Positions 7,335 through 16,800 of a DNA stretch of 64,000 bases are shown piece by piece; the stretch's first letter is position 1; the number at the start of each line of letters is the position of its first letter. Origin of the DNA: Pseudomonas yamanorum (GTDB taxonomy: Bacteria > Pseudomonadota > Gammaproteobacteria > Pseudomonadales > Pseudomonadaceae); contig NZ_LT629793.1 in assembly GCF_900105735.1 (NCBI RefSeq), positions 4,712,001 through 4,776,000 of the forward strand. The letters run 5' to 3'. A program made the translations under genes and the position numbers. The notes beneath the pieces were generated by a model. That model made no database searches and was not told the DNA's origin. It saw nothing but the letters and a program-made list of their open reading frames with translations.

Positions 7335-9947
7335 ATGTTGAATACGTCGAAAGTCATGAATACGCTGCGCCCCAGCCTCTTTGGCGGGTTGATATCACTG
7401 GCTGGAACTGCAATGGGCGCCGGGGATATTGAGTTTAATACCGACGTTCTTGATCTGATTGATCGCTCCAATATTGACCTGTCTCAGTTTGCACGCAGTG
7501 GGTTTATCTTGCCTGGCACCTACTCGATGGTGGTCCAGCTCAATACCCAGCCTATATCTGAACAATCGGTGGCGTTCTTTCACCCCGATGATGACCCCAA
7601 AGGCAGTGCGCCCTGTTTATCGCGTGAGCTTGTCGAGCAACTGGGCCTCAAGGCGTCCGGCGCTGACCAGCTCAAGTGGTGGAAAGGCGGGCAGTGCCTG
7701 GATGTCACGGGCTTGCCCGGCATGCAAGTCAGTGCCGACTTGGGCACCTCCACCCTGGACATCAACCTTCCCCAGGCCTACCTGGAATACAGCGCCATCA
7801 ACTGGGACCCGCCGTCACGTTGGGATGAGGGGGTGCCGGGGTTGCTGGTCGACTACAACATGACGGCGCAGTCCAGCTACCGGAAAAGTAACGGTACGCG
7901 CAATGACCTCAGCGGTAACGGCACACTCGGCGCCAATGCCGGGGCCTGGCGCCTGAGGGCGGATTGGCAAGGGCGTGTCGAGAAAGACCGCGAGGCCCAG
8001 GCCAGTCGGCAAAAACTGGAATGGAGCCGCTATTACGCGTATCGCGCCGTTCCTGCGCTGAAGGCACGCCTGGTGGTGGGCGAGGACTACCTGTATTCGG
8101 ACCTGTTCGACAGCTTCCGCTTTACCGGTGCCGGGCTCAAGTCAGACGAAAGCCAGCTGCCGCCCAACCTGCGGGGCTATGCACCGGAAGTGGTCGGGGT
8201 GGCCAGGACCAATGCAAAGGTTGTCATCAGCCAGCAGGGGCGTGTGCTCTATGAAACGCTGGTGGCGGCAGGCCCTTTTCGTATCCAGGACCTTAATGAC
8301 GCCGTGTCCGGCACCCTGGATGTGCGGGTCGAAGAGCAGGACGGTTCGGTGCAGAAGTTCCAGCTCGATACGGCAGGCGTTCCCTACCTGACGCGTCCCG
8401 GGCAGGTTCGTTACAAGCTGTCTGCCGGGCGACCGTCCAACCTGCAGTACGAATCCCGCGGTGATTTTTTTGGCACCGGCGAGTTCTCCTGGGGGATCAG
8501 CAATGGTTGGTCGCTGCTGGGTGGTGCGATAACGGATAACAACTACCGTGCGTTGTCGGTGGGCGCGGGCCGGGATTTGCTGGCGTTCGGCGCCGTTTCT
8601 CTGGACGTCACCCAGTCTCGCGCCAGCCTGTGGAACCAGACACTCTCGGGTAAATCCTACCGCCTTCAATATTCCAAGAACTTTGAAGAGTACGACAGCC
8701 AGGTCACCTTTGCCGGTTACCGGTTTTCCGAGAAGAACTACTTGAGCATGAGCCAATACCTGGATGCTCGGCACTACGGGTTGAACGGTGAGCTGGGCGG
8801 ACGCGGCGTGTTCGATGAAAACGGTAACTTCATTGAACACTGGAAACCCATTGGCGGTAACAAGGCGCTTTATACGGTGACGGTGAACAAGCAGTTTCGC
8901 GATCTGAACACCACGGTGTATGCCAGCTATAACAAACAAACGTATTGGAACCGGCCGGACACCCAGCGCTGGAACCTGTCGGCGTCTCGTTACTTCAACG
9001 TGGGTTCTGTCAGGAACATGAGCCTGTCGCTGAATTTATATCGCACCCATGAATACCAATATAAGGATAACGGAGCAGCGCTGACGGTCAGCCTGCCGTT
9101 GGGGCCCACCGGCACCTTGTCGATGGATGCCAACAGGGCCGGCGGCAAAAACAGCTTTACCACGCGCTACGCCGATCGTCTGGATGAACGTAACAGCTAC
9201 CAGCTCAGTGCCAGCGATACCTCGGCCAGCGGCTACCTGAGCCATATCGGTGACCAGGCCGACATCGACCTCAGCGCCACGACGCAACAAGGCAATAACC
9301 GCACCCTCAGCGCATCCGTGCGTGGCGGCGGCACGCTCACGCCTTACGGTGGGGCGCTGCATCGAACCACCAGTACCGGCGGAACCCGCCTGCTGGTCGA
9401 TACCGCCGGTGTGCCCGATGTGCCCGTGCGGGGTTACGGCACGCCGACCCGCAGCAACGCGTTCGGCAAGGCGGTCATCTCCGACATCACCAGCTACCAG
9501 CGTACGGCGGCCAGTGTTGACCTGGAGAAATTGCCCAGCGATGTCGAGGCCACTCAATCCGTGACGCAATTGACCCTCACCGAAGGGGCCATTGGCTACC
9601 GATCCCTGGAAGTGATTTCCGGCCAGAAGGCCATGGCGATTCTTCGCCTGCCGGATGGCAGCGCACCGCCCTTCGGCGCCACGGTGAAAAACCGCAAGCA
9701 GCAGGACACCGGGGTGGTGAATGACGGCGGGGATGTCTACCTGAGCGGCATTCAGGCCGGCGAGCAGATGATCGTCAGTTGGGGCGGCACCGAGCGCTGC
9801 GTCCTGACGCTGCCTGTCGAGTTGCCAGCGGATGCATTCACCGATGCCCTGCAATTGCGCTGCCAGACGGTAGCCGTCGATCAAGCCTCACCCGAGCCAG
9901 CCACCCTGACCGGCCAGCGAAACACTATGGAGAATCCATCCTCATGA
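7335..9947 (+). CDS. Outer-membrane fimbrial usher (FimD/PapC family)
   Basis: The 870-aa usher has a signal sequence (SLFGGLISLAGTAMGAG), an N-terminal chaperone-binding domain starting with IEFNTDVLDL, and a long barrel with the usher-typical RGYAPEVVGVARTNAKV and the plug and linker VLYETLVAAGPFRIQDL. C-terminal domains with the Cys pair ERCVLTL/LQLRCQ complete it. It assembles and secretes subunit-chaperone complexes through the outer membrane. The stop overlaps the start of the chaperone gene by four bases (ATGA). Length and motif order are normal, so it looks functional. Confidence 0.93.
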   Translation: MLNTSKVMNTLRPSLFGGLISLAGTAMGAGDIEFNTDVLDLIDRSNIDLSQFARSGFILPGTYSMVVQLNTQPISEQSVAFFHPDDDPKGSAPCLSRELVEQLGLKASGADQLKWWKGGQCLDVTGLPGMQVSADLGTSTLDINLPQAYLEYSAINWDPPSRWDEGVPGLLVDYNMTAQSSYRKSNGTRNDLSGNGTLGANAGAWRLRADWQGRVEKDREAQASRQKLEWSRYYAYRAVPALKARLVVGEDYLYSDLFDSFRFTGAGLKSDESQLPPNLRGYAPEVVGVARTNAKVVISQQGRVLYETLVAAGPFRIQDLNDAVSGTLDVRVEEQDGSVQKFQLDTAGVPYLTRPGQVRYKLSAGRPSNLQYESRGDFFGTGEFSWGISNGWSLLGGAITDNNYRALSVGAGRDLLAFGAVSLDVTQSRASLWNQTLSGKSYRLQYSKNFEEYDSQVTFAGYRFSEKNYLSMSQYLDARHYGLNGELGGRGVFDENGNFIEHWKPIGGNKALYTVTVNKQFRDLNTTVYASYNKQTYWNRPDTQRWNLSASRYFNVGSVRNMSLSLNLYRTHEYQYKDNGAALTVSLPLGPTGTLSMDANRAGGKNSFTTRYADRLDERNSYQLSASDTSASGYLSHIGDQADIDLSATTQQGNNRTLSASVRGGGTLTPYGGALHRTTSTGGTRLLVDTAGVPDVPVRGYGTPTRSNAFGKAVISDITSYQRTAASVDLEKLPSDVEATQSVTQLTLTEGAIGYRSLEVISGQKAMAILRLPDGSAPPFGATVKNRKQQDTGVVNDGGDVYLSGIQAGEQMIVSWGGTERCVLTLPVELPADAFTDALQLRCQTVAVDQASPEPATLTGQRNTMENPSS

Positions 9948-10696
9948 AACACAACATACGTTTTACCTACGCACTGCTGCTGGTGGTCTTGAGCCAGAGC
10001 GCCAACGCCGCTGTCGGCCTGGACCGTACCCGCGTGATTTTCGATGGTGGCAAAGATGCAACCAGCGTCAACATCACCAACAACAACCCCCAGTTACCGT
10101 ACCTGGCCCAGGGCTGGATCGAGGATGAAGAGGGCAAGAAAATCACCTCACCCTTGATCGTGCTGCCACCGGTCCAACGCCTGGAGCCCGGCAAGCAAAG
10201 CCAGGTGAAAGTCCAGGCGCTGCCGGCCGCCAAGTCGCTGCCCCAGGATCGGGAGACGGTCTACTACTTCAACCTGCGGGAAATTCCGCCGCGCAGCGAC
10301 AAGCCCAACACCCTGCAAATCGCGCTGCAAACCCGGATCAAATTGTTTTACCGGCCGCAGGCAATTACCCCCACCCAGCAGGACCTGGCCAACCCGTGGC
10401 AGGAAAAACTGACCCTTACCCGGCAAGGCGATCACTACCGGGTGAATAACCCCACGCCTTACTACGTGACCCTGGTGGATGCGCGCAGCAGCAAGGACGG
10501 CAAGACCATACCGGGCTTCGAGCCGGTGATGGTCGCGCCCAAAGGCACGCAAGCCCTGGGGCCGACTGCCAAAGAGCTCGGTACCACCCCCTATTTGTCC
10601 TACGTGAATGATTACGGTGGCCGTCCGCTGCTGGCGTTCACCTGCAGTGGCGAGACGTGCAAGGTGAACACGCAACTGTCTGTGGCCAATCAGTAG
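9944..10696 (+). CDS. Periplasmic fimbrial chaperone (PapD/FimC family)
   Basis: The 250-aa precursor has a signal peptide ending in SANA/AVGLDRTRVIF. Two Ig-like domains follow. The first carries the G1 strand and conserved chaperone motifs YLAQGWIEDEEG, VLPPVQRLEPG and VYYFNLREIPPR, with LQIALQTRIKLFYRP leading into domain 2. The Arg near the N-terminus (DRTR) and the Lys of the RIKLFYRP stretch correspond to the residues that anchor pilin C-termini. The C-terminal Cys pair (AFTCSGETCKV) is seen in several chaperones. Translation is coupled to the usher by a four-base overlap. Confidence 0.92.
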   Translation: MKHNIRFTYALLLVVLSQSANAAVGLDRTRVIFDGGKDATSVNITNNNPQLPYLAQGWIEDEEGKKITSPLIVLPPVQRLEPGKQSQVKVQALPAAKSLPQDRETVYYFNLREIPPRSDKPNTLQIALQTRIKLFYRPQAITPTQQDLANPWQEKLTLTRQGDHYRVNNPTPYYVTLVDARSSKDGKTIPGFEPVMVAPKGTQALGPTAKELGTTPYLSYVNDYGGRPLLAFTCSGETCKVNTQLSVANQ

Positions 10697-10717
10697 TGCC
10701 TGCTGCCGGAGAACGTC

Positions 10718-11299
10718 ATGAAGTTGCACACAGTGAAGGTCTTGGTCGGTCTGTTGCTGGCCCTGATGGGGCCGGCGCACGCCGCGGATGACGAGGATGT
10801 GGAGGGCATGGTCGGGATGCTCAACATTCTCGGGTCCATGCACGAAACCCCCTGCAGCCTGGAGATGGCATCCCTGCACCAGACGATTGACCTGGGCCCG
10901 GTATCGGCCAGCCAGTTGCAACGGCCGGGTGACCAGGCGACCTCCGTGGCCTTTCAACTGCTGTTCGAGGATTGTCGGCGCACTGCCGGCCGCATCGCCA
11001 GTGAGCGCACGGGAAACCTGACATGGAGCGCCTATCAACCGGTGCTGTCGGTCGCGTTCATTGCGCCGGCCGATGCCGATGATCCACGGCTGGTCAAGGT
11101 GCAAGGCATCACCGGGATGGGCCTGCGCCTGACCGATTCCCAGGGGCGCGATGTACAGCTGGGTTCAAGGGGCGAGCCGTTGTTCTTGCCCTTGGGCCGC
11201 AACACGCAGACCTGGAACGTCCAGCCCACGCGCACGCCGGCACCCCTGACCAGCGGTGCATTCCGGGCCGTGGTGGATTTCAGGCTCAATTATGAGTAA
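10718..11299 (+). CDS. Minor fimbrial subunit
   Basis: The 193-aa precursor has a signal peptide ending around AHAA/DDEDV, a pilin Cys pair (TPCSLEM and FEDCRR) and the C-terminal strand AVVDFRLNYE with penultimate Tyr. It resembles the anchor-like subunit at 6758 in its LHQTIDLGPV-type motif (compare TADQTIDMPPE) and in length. It sits directly after the chaperone, where papJ or mrpE occurs in related operons. It could be an assembly factor or a second rod-associated subunit; sequence alone does not decide. Confidence 0.7.
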   Translation: MKLHTVKVLVGLLLALMGPAHAADDEDVEGMVGMLNILGSMHETPCSLEMASLHQTIDLGPVSASQLQRPGDQATSVAFQLLFEDCRRTAGRIASERTGNLTWSAYQPVLSVAFIAPADADDPRLVKVQGITGMGLRLTDSQGRDVQLGSRGEPLFLPLGRNTQTWNVQPTRTPAPLTSGAFRAVVDFRLNYE

Positions 11300-11309
11300 G
11301 GGCAGAACA

Positions 11310-11807
11310 ATGACCAGGTTAACCGGCCCGCGGGCCATTTTTATCGGTGCGGGACTGCTGTGGGCGGTCAGCCAGGGCGTGCAGGCCGATACCAACCTGA
11401 CGATCCGCGCGGTGATCATCGCGCCGCCGCCATGCGTGATTAACAGCGGTGGCACGCTGAATGTGCCGTTCGGCAATGACCTGCTGACGTCGCGGATTGA
11501 TGGCGTGAATTATCGACGGGACGTGCCGTATACCGTCACCTGCAGTCCCCCCGTTTACAGCAACGCGATGACCCTGGAACTCAAGGGCGCGGCGGCCGGG
11601 TTTGATAACAAAGTGCTCTCGACCCCCAAGACCGACCTGGGTATCAAGCTATTCGCCAATGGGGTGGACTGGCCGCTGAACACGCCGCTCAGGTTTACCC
11701 ATCCGACCTTTCCAGCCGTGCAGGCAGTGCCGGTGAAGCGCGCGGGCAGCACGTTGACCGGAGGGGCCTTTGCGACCGCCGCCACCCTGGTGATCGAGTA
11801 CCAATGA
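11310..11807 (+). CDS. Minor fimbrial subunit, tandem paralogue 1
   Basis: 165 aa from the ATG giving MTRLTGPRAIF; an ATG 18 bases upstream (MSKGRT) overlaps the previous gene and is less signal-like. The signal peptide ends at GVQA/DTN. Mature sequence has PPPCVINSG, the YTVTC partner Cys, and ends in TLVIEYQ. It is clearly paralogous to the next gene (shared PPPCxIxSG, RIDGVxYR, DLGIxL, VPVKRxGS and EYQ end). Members with this pattern are tip-fibrillum or adaptor subunits in Pap/MR/P-type pili. Confidence 0.75.
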   Translation: MTRLTGPRAIFIGAGLLWAVSQGVQADTNLTIRAVIIAPPPCVINSGGTLNVPFGNDLLTSRIDGVNYRRDVPYTVTCSPPVYSNAMTLELKGAAAGFDNKVLSTPKTDLGIKLFANGVDWPLNTPLRFTHPTFPAVQAVPVKRAGSTLTGGAFATAATLVIEYQ

Positions 11808-11833
11808 CGAGCCCTAATAAAGAGGAACGATCA

Positions 11834-12313
11834 ATGACAAGTTGGCCGCAGCGAGCGTTGCTCGCCTTGTGTTCCATCGGCTTTTGCAGTGGTGCGTCGG
11901 CCAACCTGACGTTCAACGGAACGCTGAACGAGCCGCCGCCCTGCACGATTGATTCGGGCAGCACGATTGAAGTCGATTTCGGGGATGTCGGCACCAAGCG
12001 TATCGATGGCGTGAAATACCGCAAGGCCGTCGGCTACACCATCCGCTGCGGCGCCTCCACGCTGCCGTGGTTGTTGAAGCTGAGCGTCAAGGGCACAGAG
12101 ACGACTTTTGATAACGCCGCCCTGCAGACCACTGCGCCTGACCTGGGGATTCGGCTGTATCAGAACAACGCGCCGTTTCGCCTCAACACGCCGCTGGACA
12201 TCAGCCTGGCGGCACCGCCGACATTGGAAGTGGTGCCGGTCAAACGGCCGGGTTCGGTCCTGAAGGCCCAAGGGTTCACGGCGGTGGCCACGCTGTTGGC
12301 TGAATACCAGTAG
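11834..12313 (+). CDS. Minor fimbrial subunit, tandem paralogue 2
   Basis: 159 aa, starting at the ATG preceded by AGAGGAACGATCA, a good ribosome site; the signal peptide ends at GASA/NLT. Motifs match its upstream neighbour (PPPCTIDSG, RIDGVKYRKAVGYTIRC, APDLGIRLYQ, VPVKRPGS, LLAEYQ) at the same spacing, so the two arose by tandem duplication. Divergence is extensive, which suggests that the copies now occupy different positions in the fibre tip. It is placed 26 bases after the previous stop. Confidence 0.75.
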   Translation: MTSWPQRALLALCSIGFCSGASANLTFNGTLNEPPPCTIDSGSTIEVDFGDVGTKRIDGVKYRKAVGYTIRCGASTLPWLLKLSVKGTETTFDNAALQTTAPDLGIRLYQNNAPFRLNTPLDISLAAPPTLEVVPVKRPGSVLKAQGFTAVATLLAEYQ

Positions 12314-12324
12314 GAGTCGAGTGT

Positions 12325-12858
12325 ATGCGACACGCAATGATTCATAAGGGGCTGGCCCTGCTGCTGACCTTCGGCCTGGCGGCCACGGCGCAGGCGGTGG
12401 ACAACCTGAGGTTCAAGGGCAACCTGGTGGAACAGGCCTGCTCCATCCGCCCGGGCGATGAAGCCATCACCCTGGAAATGTGGGACCTGACCAGTAAGCA
12501 CCTCTACATCAACACACGCTCAGTGGGCAAACGTTTCACCCTGCACCTGGATGACTGCAATACCACCATCAGCGACTCGGTGACCATTCTGTTCAACGGT
12601 GCGGAAAACCGTGCGCTGCCCGGGTTGTTCGCCCTGGATGGTGGCAGTGGTGCCTCTGGTATCGGGCTGGGTTTGGAGACGCTGAGCGACAAACCGGTGC
12701 CGGTGAACAAGGTCGGCGACGAGCAGAAATTGAGCCCCGGCAACAACGTCATTCTGCTCAAGGCCTATGTGCAGGGTGAGCCGGATGCCCTGCGGGACAA
12801 GACCATCGGGCACGGCAGCTACCGTGTGACTTCGACGTTTACGCTGGATTATCCGTAA
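12325..12858 (+). CDS. Minor fimbrial subunit, MrpG/PapK-like
   Basis: 177-aa precursor preceded by TAGGAG seven bases before the ATG; the signal peptide ends at TAQA/VDN. The mature protein begins LRFKGNLVEQACSI, the classic donor-strand and first-Cys pattern, with the second Cys in LDDCNT and the C-terminal strand STFTLDYP. The NVILLKAYVQG stretch is typical of pilins. It stands just ahead of the adhesin gene, where adaptor subunits lie in related operons. Whether it is the adhesin adaptor is inferred. Confidence 0.75.
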   Translation: MRHAMIHKGLALLLTFGLAATAQAVDNLRFKGNLVEQACSIRPGDEAITLEMWDLTSKHLYINTRSVGKRFTLHLDDCNTTISDSVTILFNGAENRALPGLFALDGGSGASGIGLGLETLSDKPVPVNKVGDEQKLSPGNNVILLKAYVQGEPDALRDKTIGHGSYRVTSTFTLDYP

Positions 12859-12894
12859 CGGTAAACCGTTATGCATGGGATGAAAGAGAACAAC

Positions 12895-13866
12895 ATGAAA
12901 CGACTATTTGGAGCCGTTGTGCTGCTTGCCCTGGCTGGCATTACGACGACCGTGAAAGCGGCTGATTGCCGAGTCAATGGCGGCAATTGGCAACGGGTGA
13001 ACATTGGCGGGACGTTGAACCTGCAGGTCCCGGTGAATGTGCGACTGGAGGTGAATGAGCCGCGTATCCTCCTGTCCGGGGTGAGGATCGAATGTCGCTT
13101 CGAACCCGACAGTTATACCCCGGATGGACGGCAGGATTACTGGGCCACCGGGACGAGGATCGGCCCGGCCTGGTCGCCTGGTCCGAAGTTCGTCAACCAG
13201 ACGACCGGTTTGCGCATAAATGGCACGTACCGCGACACGCCTATCCCGGCGGGTATCCGGATTGCGACCATGCCTAACAATACGACTCCGATCCCGATCG
13301 ATGTCATTCCTTATATCTTGATCCGCAACAACCCGACCAACCCTATCGACATTCGAATAGGTGACACCCTCGGCGTGTTACGTCTCGACCAGACCAACAA
13401 TTACGATAGCGGCTCCACGAGCCTGCAGCTCACGTACATCGCCAACAACGACTTCATCATTTCCCCATCGTCGTGCACGATCAACAATAACCAGCCGATC
13501 AATATCGACTTCGGCAATGTCCATCAGAGGGCGATAGGCACGGACCCCCTGTCCACCACCGTTCGTAAAGATCACACGCTCACCTACCGGTGCCCGGACC
13601 CGGGGATTACTACGCCGATCACCATTACCTACAAAGGCACGCCGTCTTCGTTCAACGCCAATGCGCTGGTGATGAGCAATGCGAACGTGGGTACGGCCCT
13701 TGTCCGTGGAGGGGCGGCGGTTAGAGTCAATGGCTCGTTCCTGACCCGTATCACCAACAGTTCCGGGAGCGACGTTGTAACGTTCGCCCTGGTCAAGCGA
13801 ACCGGGTCCTTGCCTGTCGAGGGGCCGTTAAACGGCAGCGGCGTACTGGTAATGGGTGTGCCATGA
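12895..13866 (+). CDS. Two-domain fimbrial tip adhesin
   Basis: 324 aa from the Met giving MKRLFGAVVLLALAG; eight residues of upstream frame have no signal character. The signal peptide ends at TVKA/ADC. An N-terminal ~175-residue region with Cys (ADCRV, IECRF) is unlike pilins and should be the receptor-binding domain. The C-terminal half is a pilin domain with SPSSCTINN, LTYRCPDPG and TGSLPVEGPLNGSGVLVMGV. Its place at the operon end and double length match PapG/FimH/MrpH-class adhesins. Ligand cannot be predicted. It ends 13 bp from the convergent NEL-type toxin gene. Confidence 0.82.
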   Translation: MKRLFGAVVLLALAGITTTVKAADCRVNGGNWQRVNIGGTLNLQVPVNVRLEVNEPRILLSGVRIECRFEPDSYTPDGRQDYWATGTRIGPAWSPGPKFVNQTTGLRINGTYRDTPIPAGIRIATMPNNTTPIPIDVIPYILIRNNPTNPIDIRIGDTLGVLRLDQTNNYDSGSTSLQLTYIANNDFIISPSSCTINNNQPINIDFGNVHQRAIGTDPLSTTVRKDHTLTYRCPDPGITTPITITYKGTPSSFNANALVMSNANVGTALVRGGAAVRVNGSFLTRITNSSGSDVVTFALVKRTGSLPVEGPLNGSGVLVMGVP

Positions 13867-13879
13867 CACACCCATAGGG

Positions 13880-16800
13880 TCAGACCTGGCGCGTGACGCG
13901 GTTACGTTGTTTGCTGTGGCGCTCCAGGGCCTGGTGGGTCAACTCGCGCATCCATTGTTTTTCGCGGTAGCCCAGTTCGTTGAGCAGCAGGTTATAGCTA
14001 TCGTCCGTCATGGGTTGCCCGGTCAGCACTTGCGGATGTGGCACACCCAGGGCGTCGGCGAGGCCCTTCAGCGTGAGCCTCAATGCTTCCTTCTGCTCGT
14101 CGGGCAAACCATTGGCCTGGGCCAGCCTGGCCTGGGCTTCCTGCAGTTCATCCAGGCGCGCGCATTGCTCGTCGAAATGCCGGGCATTGGCCTCAAGGGT
14201 GTTCGGGTGGTGGTCGTGCAGGCACTGTTCCCAATAGGGCTCCAGCAGCATCTGGTTGACCAGGCCGTCACCTTCGCCCAGTTCCAGCACGGTGCTGTAG
14301 GCCTGTTCGATTTGCGCCGCTTTCACGTCACCGGTGTCGCGGTACAGCATATGTTCTGACAGCCAGGGCAGGTCGAGGCGCTTGGCCAGGGCGGTCTGGT
14401 AGCTCAGGTAGACCTCCACGTCGTCCACCTTGCCCATCACGCCTTCCCGTCGTTGCGAACGCAGCCATTGGCCGAGGCCGCCTTCGGCTTCCGGTTTGAG
14501 CCGATGGGCAATGTCCTCGCTGGCGATGCGGTTCAATTGCTTGAGCCGTGCATTGCCCTTGGCCAGCGTCACCAGTTTGGCCTCGCGCTCGCTGGCCGAG
14601 GCGGAGTAACGCTGGGCTTCGCTGACCAGCACCTCGATGCCCAGGTCATTGAAAATCTGTGCACTGCCGTCGGCGCACAGGCCGGGAAAACTGGCCATCC
14701 TGAACAGCTTTTCACGTAGCGCCGTGTCGTTGTGGGCCGCCTCCAGCAAACGCCAGACGCGCTCGCGCAACGTTTCAAGATTGTCCCAATAGGTGTCCAT
14801 GTCCTGGGGCCGCTGGAAGAAGTCGGGCGCTTCAAGAGCCTTGATCACCTCGAACAAACCCTGGGAGCCGTGCTCGCGTTCCACCGCTTGCCACAGTGCC
14901 TGGCGCCTGCCCAGTAACGGCTGCCTGACCCGTTCCAGCCACGGGCCGCTCTCTCCACGGGGTTCATAGTGGCGGTTGGGGTCCAGTCCGGCGGCTTCGC
15001 GGTACTGCTCGTACAGCAGGCGCTGGTCGTTGAGCAGGGCGTTGCGGTCCAGGCGGGTGTGGGCGACGGTCCGGGCCTCGGCGCTGTTGGCCATGAGCGC
15101 TGGCACATGATCAATCCGGGTTTGGCTCAGGTCCAGTAGGAAACCCTCCTCCCGTGGATGGGCAAACAGCCCGGTGGGCCATTGGGTGATGGGGGTGCGG
15201 CTCAGGAACAGGCGGCGCAGGTGCGGCATTTTCGAGATGTTCGGGGGCTGCGTCAGCGGGTTTCGGTACAGGTTCAGGTTGCGCAGGTGCTTGAGGTTTT
15301 TAAGGCGCGCAACGTCGCCGTTGAGCAGCGTGATCTGGTTTTCTCCCAGGTTGAGGTCACGCAGGTAGCGCATGTTGGCGATGGGCTCGGGCAGCCGCGT
15401 CAGTTCATTCGCACTGACGTCCAGCTCCCGCAGGGACGGGAACGCCTGCAGAAAGGGCCACTGGCTGTCGTTGAACATGCAGTTGGCGAGCTTCAGTTGG
15501 GTGACGTGCTCGAAACCATTGCCCAGCAGCGGCAGGCTGCCGGGCAGGTCCAGGGCGCTGAGGTCCAGGCTCGCGCCGCTCTGCACCTGGCCCCAATCGT
15601 CGCGGTGCTCGGCGAGGCGGTCTTCCCAGCAGCGATAGAGTTTGTGCGCAATGATATTTTTACGCAGTTTTTCCTCCCGGGCCATGCGGCTGTTTTTGGG
15701 ATGAGGGCCGGGCAGGCGCTTCCATTGCTCCAGCTCCCGGTGCAGGTTGTGCCGCTGAAGGACCAGGCGATTGAGGACCTGATTGTTCAGCCCTGGGCCG
15801 ATCTCATTGAGGAACCGCTGCAGGCGCACCTCCTCCAGGGTCGGGAACAGACTGGCCAGCACCTCCCGGGCGCGGGCCTGGCTCAGATGCTCCTGGGCGC
15901 GGCGCAACCCGCCGAGGGCCGCGCCGCCGAGCAGGGTGGTGGTCTGCGCGTCTGCCGTACTGCGCAGCGGTGGCTCGGCCAGCACTCGGCGCCGTTCGGC
16001 CAGGGGTTCGAGAATTGCCATCAGCCAATGCTTGAGCCCGGCGCCCTGGCCGGGCCGGTAGCCCAACTCGCTTTGCTGGGATTCGGACAATGCACGCAAC
16101 AGGCATTCATAAAGGGTATCCGGGCCGTGCAGGCGTTGGCCCTGTTCATCGAACAGTTCGTAGCCCACGTGGGCCTGGCGCACCAGCACCCGGCGCCGGC
16201 TGGCATCGGCTGCCCCGGCTTCACAGCGCAACGCACCGTTGACCTGGCGATCACGGATTTGCAGGTGCAGGTCGCCAAAGCCATCGCTGTGGCGCTTGAG
16301 GGTGTTGAGCACCAGGCGCTCGGTGCCTTCGGTGATCGGCCAGGGCGAGAAGAACCCGGCGTAGGCCTGGGCACTGTGCTGGGCGAAGCTCAGTTCGCTG
16401 GCCTGGTTGAGCAAACGCAGCGGTACGTGTTGGTCCAGGGTTTGCCGTTCGGCCGGGGTGGCGCTGGCCAGCAGGGTTTCGGCCAGGGGCCGGTCCAGCG
16501 GGCTGACCTGCTCGCGCAACCGACGCACATGGGGATCGGCGCTGAGCTGGCGGGCGTTGTGGATGTAGTCGGCGATGTCACCTGTCTGGCGCGCCACCGA
16601 GTCCGCCAGTTGATCGCGCAAGGTTTGCACGCGCAGGTCTTGCGGTACGTCGCCGCCCAGCAGTTGCTTGATCGACGGCTCATCGAGAAACCCCAGCACC
16701 CGCGCCGGCAACTCGCCGGACATCACCTCGGCCAGGCTCAGTTGCAGCGTGTCGGCCGGCGATGCATCCGGGTTGGCGTACTTGTGGGAGTCGCCGGTCT

